Shown here: positions 1 through 5,881 of the stretch, one piece after another
Position numbering within the stretch: the first letter of the stretch is position 1
Layout of the letters: each line of letters begins with the position of its first letter
DNA from: an uncultured Shinella sp.
GTDB taxonomy: Bacteria; Pseudomonadota; Alphaproteobacteria; Rhizobiales; Rhizobiaceae
Direction: 5' to 3'
DNA length: 8,335 nt
NCBI RefSeq assembly: GCF_946479415.1
Contig: NZ_CAMLFY010000160.1
Span: forward strand, 1 to 8,335
Made by a program: the position numbers and the translations under genes
Notes under the pieces: model-generated
Databases searched by the model: none
The model's input: only the letters and a program-made list of their open reading frames with translations
Told to the model about the DNA's origin: nothing

Positions 1-1618
1 GATCGACATGCTTCAGCGTCAGCACGTCGGTGCCGGCCTTGATCAGCACGTCGTCGCCGCTCTGCACCGCGTGGCTCTTCATGAGGTCGGTAAAATCCGT
101 GATGGCGTCGAGCTTGGAGAAATCGATCCGGTCGGTGCCGGCCACGAAATCCGTCACCGTGTCCTTGCCTGACCCCTTGGAGAAGATGAAGACATCCGCG
201 CCGGCGCCGCCCGTCAGCGTGTCGTTGCCTGCGCGCCCATCCAGAATGTCGTTGCCGCCCAGACCGGAAAGCTTGTTGCCGCCGCTGTTGCCGATCAGCA
301 CATTGGCGAGCGCATTGCCCGTCCCGCTCATGCCGGCCGTGCCGAGCAGCACGAGCTTTTCGATATTGGCGCCAAGCGTATAGCTCACGGTGGACTGCAC
401 CGTGTCCGTGCCGCCATTGACCTTTTCGATCAGCTTCAGCGTTGCGTCACCGACGAGATAGGTATCGTTGCCAGCACCACCGGCCACCGTGCCGATGACC
501 TTGCCGCCGCGCGTGTCAAAACTGTCGTTGCCGGCGCCGAGATCGACATTGCCGCGGATCGTGCCGTTGTTGGTGATGATCTCCACGCCGCTGCCGCCCT
601 TGAGCGCGGTGCCTGTGGCCGTGATCGAACCATTGTTGGAGAAGATGTTCTTGCCGCTGCCGAGAAGCGCCACGGCGATGCCGCTTACCGCCGTCACGCC
701 GCCATTGTTGGTCAGCGTCGCCGAAGCGCCGTCCATGAGGATGCCTGAGGCGGCCTTGATCGTGCCGTTGTTGGTAACCTCAGCATTCGCGCCGCCGACA
801 TCGATGCCCTCGCCCGAGGTCGAGGTCAGCGTCTTGTGATTGGCGAAATTGACCGAGCTGCCGTCGAGCCGCACCGCATCATTGGCGGCGCTGATCGTGC
901 CGTTGTTCGAAATCACCGCATTGGCGCCCGTCACGACAAGGCCTTCGTCGCCGCGCGACAAAAGCTTGCCGTTGTTGGTGATGATGGCGCTCGTGCCCGT
1001 CACGACGATAGCGTCCAGCCTGCTGTCGACCGTGCCGCTGTTGGTGACCGTCGCCTTCGTGCCGGCGCTGCGGATGCCGTCATCGGCGGTGGAATTGATC
1101 ATGCCGTAATTGGTGATGATCGCGCCGATGCTCGAGACGATGACGGCGTCGCCGCCGCTCTTGATCGTGCCGTGATTGGTGACGAGCGCCTTGTCGCCCG
1201 TCGCCTTGATGCCGAGGCCGGCGGCGGAAAGCGTCGAGCCTTTGTTGGTGAAATTGATGTTGGCGCCGGCAAAGATGCCCGCCGCCGTGCCGCCCGAAAG
1301 CGTGCCGAGATTGGTGAGGATGAGCCCGGTTCCCGACGCCGTCAGCCCGACCAGCTTGGCGGACACGAGGCCGTCGGCCTTGATCGTGACATCGCCGGCC
1401 TTGGCGGCAATCGCAGCGTTGCCGAACACGACGCCATTGCCCGCCGTTGACGTCACCCGACCATCGAACACCAGCGAGCGGCCGGTATAGCTACCGCCGG
1501 CATCCACGGCCGTGCCCTTCGTCCTGATATCGATGTCGGGATAGACAATCCACTGGCTGTCGGCCTTGCGGGCGACAAGCGTCGACGTCATGTCGGCCGT
1601 GATTTCGTATTTCGTCAT
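1..1618 (-). CDS. RTX calcium-binding protein with beta-helix repeats, 3' end cut by window edge
   Basis: 539 codons are visible from ATG 1618 to the window edge; only the extreme C-terminus is missing. There is no signal peptide, as expected for type I secretion. Residues about 100-355 hold 12 coils with the core [TS]N-x-GT-[IVL], such as TNHGTI at 147 and TNNGTI at 282 and 349, spaced 21-24 residues apart, suggesting a right-handed beta-helix with an asparagine ladder. Residues about 360-475 hold RTX-type GxGNDxh calcium motifs (GAGNDSF 361, GAGNDTY 381, GGNDIL 454, AGNDTL 463). Residues about 474-500 (GADVFIF, GKDTVTDF, GTDRIDF) match the serralysin-type C-terminal domain that precedes the type I secretion signal. 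The family is exported through ABC/MFP/TolC machinery and folds on extracellular calcium. No secretion genes are in the window. A role as a surface or secreted adhesion or matrix protein is inferred. The Shine-Dalgarno before ATG 1618 is weak. Confidence 0.9.
   Translation of the reverse strand, partial: MTKYEITADMTSTLVARKADSQWIVYPDIDIRTKGTAVDAGGSYTGRSLVFDGRVTSTAGNGVVFGNAAIAAKAGDVTIKADGLVSAKLVGLTASGTGLILTNLGTLSGGTAAGIFAGANINFTNKGSTLSAAGLGIKATGDKALVTNHGTIKSGGDAVIVSSIGAIITNYGMINSTADDGIRSAGTKATVTNSGTVDSRLDAIVVTGTSAIITNNGKLLSRGDEGLVVTGANAVISNNGTISAANDAVRLDGSSVNFANHKTLTSTSGEGIDVGGANAEVTNNGTIKAASGILMDGASATLTNNGGVTAVSGIAVALLGSGKNIFSNNGSITATGTALKGGSGVEIITNNGTIRGNVDLGAGNDSFDTRGGKVIGTVAGGAGNDTYLVGDATLKLIEKVNGGTDTVQSTVSYTLGANIEKLVLLGTAGMSGTGNALANVLIGNSGGNKLSGLGGNDILDGRAGNDTLTGGAGADVFIFSKGSGKDTVTDFVAGTDRIDFSKLDAITDFTDLMKSHAVQSGDDVLIKAGTDVLTLKHVD
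557..1315 (-). repeat. 12-coil protein-level tandem repeat in the RTX gene
   Basis: Twelve copies of a degenerate coil begin at residues 102, 124, 147, 169, 192, 214, 237, 259, 282, 303, 327 and 349 of the RTX protein. Successive spacings are 22, 23, 22, 23, 22, 23, 22, 23, 21, 24 and 22 residues. In the middle of the array, coils followed by DA[VI] at the turn (22 residues) alternate with coils followed by [DE]G[IL] (23 residues), so the real unit may be a two-coil block of 45 residues, or 135 bp. The copies have diverged in DNA sequence, so recent slippage is unlikely. Confidence 0.85.
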
Positions 1619-1638
1619 TCTATCGGGCGTCCATCATT

Positions 1639-1652
1639 GACGTGGTCACGTC
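1639..1652. promoter_or_regulatory. Inverted repeat upstream of the RTX gene, possible operator
   Basis: The arms GACGTG and CACGTC are separated by 2 nt and end about 20 bp before the ATG at 1618. The position suits a repressor site in the short leader of the RTX gene (intergenic 1619-1717). No regulator can be named, and a chance palindrome is possible. Confidence 0.25.
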
Positions 1653-1717
1653 CTAGCGCCTTATCGGCAAAGAATTCGTTTCGATTGCGGCGGTATCGCC
1701 AAAGCTTTCAGAGAGGG

Positions 1718-2092
1718 TTAACGGCGGAAGAACCCGTCCTTCACAGGCTCCGCACCAGCAAAATCCACGAGATCGCCGAGATCGTCCGCCTCGACCGAAA
1801 CGACCCACAGGTCGCTGTCGAAACGCCGCTCCCGCGCAATCGCCTCGGCCACCGCCGCCGCCTCCACGCGCGCAAGCCTGGTCTCGAACAGCCGCGTCGT
1901 GTTGCTGTCGTCCTCGCCGAAAAAACTCTGCGGCGCCGGGGCATGGAGGCTCTCCGCACCATCGCGGAAAACCTGCCGCACGAAGACCGCTCCCGCCGCC
2001 TCCGCCCCCTTCGCCTCGACAGCCGCGAAATCGCCGCGGGCGAAGACCCGGCGCATCAGGGCGGAGACGAAGATATCGGTACGAAGACGCAT
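1718..2092 (-). CDS. DUF1491 family protein
   Basis: This 124-residue protein begins MRLRTDIFVSALMRR and matches the alphaproteobacterial DUF1491 family, whose members are about 110-120 residues, start with MRLK/R and then a hydrophobic-aromatic stretch, and have an unknown function. Visible features are the internal strand GAVFVRQVF (about 34-42), the acidic stretch FFGEDDSN (57-64), RERRFDSDLWVVSVE (87-101) and a basic end FFRR. There is no signal peptide, membrane segment or cysteine, so it is probably a small soluble cytoplasmic protein. It is the last gene of the set led by the histidine kinase, 62 nt after the peptidoglycan-binding gene. AGGA lies 7 nt before the ATG, inside the loop of a GC-rich hairpin (2093-2116). 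The family assignment is from memory of its pattern; function is unknown. Confidence 0.75.
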   Translation of the reverse strand: MRLRTDIFVSALMRRVFARGDFAAVEAKGAEAAGAVFVRQVFRDGAESLHAPAPQSFFGEDDSNTTRLFETRLARVEAAAVAEAIARERRFDSDLWVVSVEADDLGDLVDFAGAEPVKDGFFRR

Positions 2093-2116
2093 GCCCGCGT
2101 CCTACACGGCGCGGGC
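2093..2116 (-). promoter_or_regulatory. Hairpin displaying the DUF1491 ribosome binding site in its loop
   Basis: In the minus-strand transcript, GCCCGCG (2116-2110) pairs perfectly with CGCGGGC (2099-2093) around a 10-nt loop that holds the AGGA Shine-Dalgarno. The 3' arm directly abuts the AUG at 2092. A 7-bp, all-GC stem is stable and would limit ribosome access to the start codon unless melted by translation from upstream or by a trans factor. The structure is plain in the sequence; regulation is inference. Confidence 0.5.
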
Positions 2117-2154
2117 TCTAAGGGCAATCGCGAGGTCTGGGGTGATCGCCGGCG

Positions 2155-2883
2155 TCAGAGCGCGCCGATATCCTTGAGCTTGGCGAGAACCTGCTGGTTG
2201 GGCTCTCCCGTCACCGGCAGGCGATAGTGCTTTTCGAAATGGCGGATCGCCACGCGGGTCTTCTCGCCGATCAGCCCGTCCACGGCGATATCCGTATAGG
2301 CGATGTTGCTCAGACCCTTCTGGATCTTCATCACCATGTCGCTCGGCACGGGCTTGGCCACGGCGGAGGTAACCGCCGGATCGGCCTCGGCCTCCATGAT
2401 CGCGGCGGCGATCGGATCGGCTTCCTCTTCGGCGACGGGCTTGGCCGTCGTCACAGGCTTCTGCTCGATGACCTTGGCCACCTCGTCGAACGGACGCTCG
2501 CCGGGCGTCACGTCGGTGATCTCGGGCAGTTCCTCGCCCTCTTCCTGGCGCTCGATGACGAAGGTCGTCACGTCGTGCGGCTCGGGCCGGGTGGCGGTGA
2601 AACCAAGGGAGTTGTCGGCCGAGCGGGTCCTCAGGAACGGCGACGGATGGCCGCCCGGCTGATACCACAGCGCATTGGCCGCGACGAAGGAGAAGACGAC
2701 GATGAAGGCGCAGGTGCCGCCGACGGCCGTCGGGTTGCGGGCCGCAAGTCCGCCAAGGGCCATCAGGCCCGTCAGCACGATATTCGGCCGGCGCGGCGGC
2801 GGGGCGGCGCGCGCACCGGAACGGCCCTTGCGGGCCTGGCCCTGCGGCCGCCGCTCAGGCTGTTTTCTGACGTGCGCGTTCAT
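2155..2883 (-). CDS. Single-pass membrane protein with peptidoglycan-binding domain
   Basis: This protein has 242 residues. Its order is a basic, Pro/Arg-rich cytoplasmic N-terminus (1-33), a hydrophobic stretch with the best membrane span about 53-73 (GGTCAFIVVFSFVAANALW), an acidic and Pro-rich periplasmic linker (about 100-180), and a C-terminal PG_binding_1 domain (about 183-242) with MVMKIQKGLS, the signature DGLIGEKTRVAIRHFEK and a closing LPVTGE...L. The family binds the stem peptide or glycan of murein; no catalytic domain is present. ATG 2883 was chosen because AAGGA sits 8 nt upstream. The frame is open to 3012, but the extra 43 codons overlap the kinase C-terminus and look like a shadow; ATG 2901 is a weaker alternative. 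The gene overlaps the kinase stop by 29 nt, so translation is probably coupled. It may anchor or report cell-wall state for the kinase, which is inference. Confidence 0.85.
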   Translation of the reverse strand: MNAHVRKQPERRPQGQARKGRSGARAAPPPRRPNIVLTGLMALGGLAARNPTAVGGTCAFIVVFSFVAANALWYQPGGHPSPFLRTRSADNSLGFTATRPEPHDVTTFVIERQEEGEELPEITDVTPGERPFDEVAKVIEQKPVTTAKPVAEEEADPIAAAIMEAEADPAVTSAVAKPVPSDMVMKIQKGLSNIAYTDIAVDGLIGEKTRVAIRHFEKHYRLPVTGEPNQQVLAKLKDIGAL

Positions 2884-4525
2884 CGTTCCTGTCCTTGCCA
2901 TCGAGCGACGGCTCGTAAACGGTCTCCATATCAGGCGCAAGGCGCGGCGGGAAATCGACCGTGGATGCGCCGGCGGCATGCAAGTCGTTTTCGTGCGCGA
3001 TGCCTGCGCCATCGGCGGGCACGCGGATGGTGATGACGGTGCCCTCGCCCGGCTTGCTCTGGATCACGAACGAGCCGCCATGCAGCGCGACCAGCCCCTT
3101 GACCAGCGACAGGCCCAGCCCGGTGCCTTCATACTTGCGGGTATATTCGTTCTGCACCTGCATGAAGGGCTGGCCGATCAGCGCCAGCTTTTCGGCGGGA
3201 ATGCCGATGCCGGTGTCGCTGACGGTGAGCAGGAGGTCGCGTCCCTCGCGCGCCGCATCCATGGTGACGATGCCGCCGCGGTCGGTGAACTTGATGGCGT
3301 TGCCGACGAGATTGATGAGGATCTGCTGGATCGCCCGCTGGTCGGCCACCACCTCGCCGATGGCGCGCGGCACGCGGCTCGTCAGCTTGATGCCCTTGTC
3401 GCGCGCCTGAAGGCCGAGCATCTGCTCGCAGGCGCGCACGCTGTCGGCAATGGCGAAGGGCTCGGTCAGCAATTCGTAGCGGCCGGCCTCGATCTTCGAA
3501 ACGTCCAGCATGGTGTTGACCACCGACAGCAGATGCGAGCCCGACTGGTGGATCAGCGCCACATATTCGCGCTGGCGATCGTTTTCCAGCTTGCCGAAAT
3601 ACTCGCCCGACAGGATGTCGGAGAAGCCGAGAATGGCGTTGAGCGGCGTGCGCAGCTCATGGCTGACGGCCGCCAGGAACCGCGTCTTGGCGTCATTGGC
3701 CGATTCGGCTTCGGCGGCCTTGCGGGCCGTCTCGCTGCGCAGCAGCGCCTCTTCGGAAATGTCGCGCGACTGGGCGATGACGGCGACGAGCGAGCCATCG
3801 GCCGCCATCATGGCCGTCATTTCCACGCGCATATGCATGAACTGGTCGGCATTGGCCTCGATGCGCGGCCGGTCGATGCGGATATCGACGGTCTCGCGCG
3901 CGCCGCCCTGGCGCAGGCGGTCGATCGCCGCGACGAAGCCGATGCGGTCGGAGACGTGGATCTGGTCGAGATAGCCGCGGCCCATCGGGTCGCGCATCCA
4001 GGCGAGCATGTCGGCGCGGTCGCGACCGTGCACGGCGGTAACGAAACCGCGCGCGTCATGGAGCGTCACCAGACCGGCAAAGAGATCATAAGGAGAGACC
4101 GCGGGCGGTGCGGTTGCGGCCAGCTCTTCGGCAAAGCTCTTGGTCGGCGCGGCCTTGGGTACGCGCACGGAAGAAGCGGCAGCGGCCAGCAGCGCACCGG
4201 CACCGGCCAGCGCCACACCGGCCGGAAGGGCGGCGGAGGCGGGCATGACGGCGGAAAGGGCAAGCGGCAGGCCGGGAACGGCAGCGAGAAGCGCGAGCGT
4301 CGTCGCGCGAAGGGATGCGGACGGGCGCATGTCGGCGTCCACGCCAGCAACGCCAGCAACGGCGCCCAGGCGGGCCGCCATTCTGTCAGCGATGATGGTC
4401 AATTGGCGCAACGCAAAACCCTGTCGTTCATGTTCTTTTCTGTGAGCCCAAAATCGCACCGGCGACTTAGGAAAGGATAAACGGGAGAGGTCGGAAAGGG
4501 GGGCAAAAAGCCCCAAAAGTCCCAT
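2855..4525 (-). CDS. Membrane PAS-domain sensor histidine kinase, PdhS/DivJ/PleC-like
   Basis: This protein has 556 residues from ATG 4525. Two hydrophobic segments (about 74-93 and 96-117) form a membrane hairpin. A PAS-like domain spans about 145-255 and ends in VIAQSRDISE. HisKA follows with the H-box FLAAVSHELRTPLNAILGF (phosphoacceptor His289), then the HATPase domain: N-box NLVGNAIKFT (405-414), G1 DTGIGI (437-442), F-box PFMQV (453-457) and G2 GTGLGLSLVKG (467-477). All residues needed for ATP binding and autophosphorylation are present. The stretch after the H-box (EYFGKL, EYVALIHQSGSHLL, KIEAGRYEL) resembles the PdhS group that signals to DivK in alphaproteobacterial cell-cycle control; that assignment is tentative. 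No response regulator gene is adjacent. The start is uncertain: ATG 4525 lacks a Shine-Dalgarno, while TTG 4411 (518 residues) has AGGG about 7 nt upstream and would keep both membrane spans. The tail after residue 505 has no known domain. Confidence 0.88.
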   Translation of the reverse strand: MGLLGLFAPLSDLSRLSFPKSPVRFWAHRKEHERQGFALRQLTIIADRMAARLGAVAGVAGVDADMRPSASLRATTLALLAAVPGLPLALSAVMPASAALPAGVALAGAGALLAAAASSVRVPKAAPTKSFAEELAATAPPAVSPYDLFAGLVTLHDARGFVTAVHGRDRADMLAWMRDPMGRGYLDQIHVSDRIGFVAAIDRLRQGGARETVDIRIDRPRIEANADQFMHMRVEMTAMMAADGSLVAVIAQSRDISEEALLRSETARKAAEAESANDAKTRFLAAVSHELRTPLNAILGFSDILSGEYFGKLENDRQREYVALIHQSGSHLLSVVNTMLDVSKIEAGRYELLTEPFAIADSVRACEQMLGLQARDKGIKLTSRVPRAIGEVVADQRAIQQILINLVGNAIKFTDRGGIVTMDAAREGRDLLLTVSDTGIGIPAEKLALIGQPFMQVQNEYTRKYEGTGLGLSLVKGLVALHGGSFVIQSKPGEGTVITIRVPADGAGIAHENDLHAAGASTVDFPPRLAPDMETVYEPSLDGKDRNDERARQKTA

Positions 4526-4885
4526 TTCGGGTCAATCCAACGGCCATTCGTCCGGCGTGGTTAACGGGGCGTAAGCGCCTCATTTTGCGGCATTTTTCTG
4601 TTCGTATTAACCTCTGGGGCAAGGCCGCCCAAAGCGGGCTCCCGGCATTCCGGCGCCTCAGGCCGCAAGGGGCCGCCTTCATCCTTAACGGCGATCGCTA
4701 AAATCTGCCTCAAATGCCGGTAAAGCTGCCGATCGTTCGAATTTTACTTAAAACTGGGCAAAAACTGACTGATTCCTGCAAAGGGGAATTTCCTTCCGGC
4801 CCCTATTCTCGCATCAACGGTTCGCCAAGGACCAATCAAGCCGAAGGCCGCCAAGAGCCGAGGCGTATAGTGAGGATGGCAAGCG
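4526..4885. other. Divergent intergenic region between kinase and DUF5330 genes
   Basis: This 360-nt gap must hold the promoters for the kinase operon (minus) and the DUF5330 gene (plus). It contains TTAAC motifs at 4561, 4607 and 4685 on the plus strand; read on the minus strand, 4564-4557 is TTAACCAC, one base from the CtrA half-site TTAACCAT. I see no convincing -35/-10 pair for either gene, no RNA gene and no small ORF with a good ribosome binding site. An AT-richer stretch lies at about 4735-4790. Confidence 0.6.
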
Positions 4886-5314
4886 ATGTGGTTTCTGATC
4901 AAGGGAACGTTCTGGTTCTCACTTGTGCTGGTGCTGCTGCCCTTTCTGGATCCGGCCTCGTCCGCGAAACTGGAAAACGGCCCGAGCGTCGAGCTCGGCG
5001 ATACGTTCAGCGCCGCGACCGAAGCACTTTCCTATGTGACGGCCATGTGCTTGGAAAAGCCTGACGTCTGCCAGAAGGGGACCGAAACCTTCGTGGCGCT
5101 CGGCCACCGGGCACGGGAAGGCGCGCATATCGCCTACAAGTTCCTCGACACCCAGTTTGCCGAAGACGACGCCGCCGTCGCCAAGGCCGAGCCCACCAAG
5201 GGCGAAGCGCTCGACCAGCCGCTGCCGAAGATGGCGGCCAATGTCGATGCCGACGCCGAGGTCATCACCGGCACGATCGCCATCCCGACCCGCCGCCCCG
5301 ATCACAAGGGCTGA
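4886..5314 (+). CDS. DUF5330 family protein, membrane-anchored or exported
   Basis: This protein has 142 residues. The N-terminus MWFLIKGTFWFSLVLVLLPF is a signal-anchor or uncleaved signal segment (about 3-21), followed by a weak cleavage-like ASSA. The conserved-looking core (about 38-92) contains two cysteines, C55 and C62, in MCLEKPDVC, which could form a disulfide if the domain is periplasmic. The end is acidic and Ala/Pro-rich with no obvious fold. The pattern matches DUF5330, a family known mainly from Rhizobiales and without an assigned function. ATG 4886 is preceded by GAGGA at 4872-4876, 9 nt away, which fixes the start. The gene has its own intrinsic terminator before sufE. The family name is from recall; function is unknown. 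Confidence 0.75.
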   Translation: MWFLIKGTFWFSLVLVLLPFLDPASSAKLENGPSVELGDTFSAATEALSYVTAMCLEKPDVCQKGTETFVALGHRAREGAHIAYKFLDTQFAEDDAAVAKAEPTKGEALDQPLPKMAANVDADAEVITGTIAIPTRRPDHKG

Positions 5315-5381
5315 CGCCGGGTTCACCTTCTAAAGTTTCTGCCTGCCAATTTACTGCCTGCCTGACTCGTTGCCCTGCAAC

Positions 5382-5417
5382 CGCCGTATGGACCCTGTCC
5401 CTACGGCGTTTCTTTTT
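5382..5417 (+). terminator. Rho-independent terminator after the DUF5330 gene
   Basis: CGCCGTA (5382-5388) pairs perfectly with TACGGCG (5402-5408). The loop can form an inner GGAC/GTCC helix, and TTTCTTTTT follows at 5409-5417. This is a textbook intrinsic terminator on the plus strand, separating DUF5330 from sufE. Confidence 0.85.
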
Positions 5418-5430
5418 GTGCCGGTCTCGC

Positions 5431-5436
5431 CTATAT
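5431..5436 (+). promoter_or_regulatory. Candidate sufE -10 element
   Basis: CTATAT matches the -10 hexamer common in alphaproteobacterial housekeeping promoters and lies 26 nt before the sufE ATG, just after the terminator. No good -35 is found 16-18 bp upstream, so the call is weak. A separate sufE promoter is nonetheless expected because of the terminator. Confidence 0.3.
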
Positions 5437-5461
5437 CAGGGCAAACTTCGAGAGACCCGCC

Positions 5462-5881
5462 ATGGCCACGCTGCAAGAGATCATCGACGACTTCGCCTTC
5501 CTGGAAGAATGGGAGGACCGCTACCGCTTCGTCATCGAACTCGGCAAGGCGCTGCCCGATCTCGCCGAGGACAAGCGCACGGCGGCCAACAAGGTGCAGG
5601 GCTGCGCGAGCCAGGTCTGGCTCGTCAGCCATACCGGCGAAGGTGCCGATCCGGTCATGACCTTCGAGGGCGATTCGGACGCCCATATCGTGCGCGGCCT
5701 CGTCGCCATCGTGCTCGCCATCTATTCCGGCAAGCGCGCCTCCGAGATCGCAGCCCTCGACGCCATCGACACGTTCAACACGATCGGCCTCGTCGAGCAC
5801 CTCTCCTCGCAGCGCGCCAACGGCCTGCGCTCGATGATCAAGCGCATCCGCGAGGAAGCGGCGATCAAGGTCGCCGCCTAA
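5462..5881 (+). CDS. sufE: Cysteine desulfuration protein SufE
   Basis: This protein has 139 residues, the usual SufE length. SufE accepts persulfide sulfur from the cysteine desulfurase SufS and passes it to the SufBCD scaffold during cytoplasmic Fe-S cluster assembly. The N-terminal helix IIDDFAFLEEWEDRYRFVIELGK is diagnostic. The sulfur-acceptor cysteine is C48 in NKVQGCASQVWL, the conserved V-x-GC-x-SxVW motif. The later segment GLVAIVLAIYSGK is also typical. It stands alone, without sufSBCD nearby, which is common in rhizobia where sufE is unlinked from the main suf operon. A purine-rich GAGAG lies about 9 nt before ATG 5462. The TAA stop at 5879-5881 overlaps the stop of the convergent ion-channel gene. 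Confidence 0.95.
   Translation: MATLQEIIDDFAFLEEWEDRYRFVIELGKALPDLAEDKRTAANKVQGCASQVWLVSHTGEGADPVMTFEGDSDAHIVRGLVAIVLAIYSGKRASEIAALDAIDTFNTIGLVEHLSSQRANGLRSMIKRIREEAAIKVAA

Noticed and set aside
836..1450. Plus-strand frame of 204 codons with repeated GDD/AVIGD-like segments
   Set aside because: The apparent repeats are the antisense image of the beta-helix coils in the minus-strand RTX gene.
2884..3012. Longer in-frame start for the peptidoglycan-binding protein
   Set aside because: The extra 43 residues overlap the kinase C-terminus and have no Shine-Dalgarno at 3012, whereas ATG 2883 has AAGGA 8 nt upstream.
2675..4480. Long plus-strand open frame of 601 codons opposite the kinase
   Set aside because: It is the antisense of the kinase gene, whose domains are unmistakable. 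The translation is rich in His, Arg, Gly and Ala as in typical GC-rich shadows and shows no domain.
4500..4514. GGGGC-AAAAA-GCCCC hairpin considered as a terminator
   Set aside because: The stem is only 5 bp and no T-tract follows on either strand.
4467..4682. Minus-strand frame of 71 codons upstream of and overlapping the kinase start
   Set aside because: It has no convincing ribosome binding site and its composition is basic and unstructured. It was not called as a leader peptide.
4714..5064. Plus-strand frame of 116 codons overlapping the DUF5330 start
   Set aside because: It is out of frame with the DUF5330 gene, which has a good Shine-Dalgarno and a clear membrane segment.
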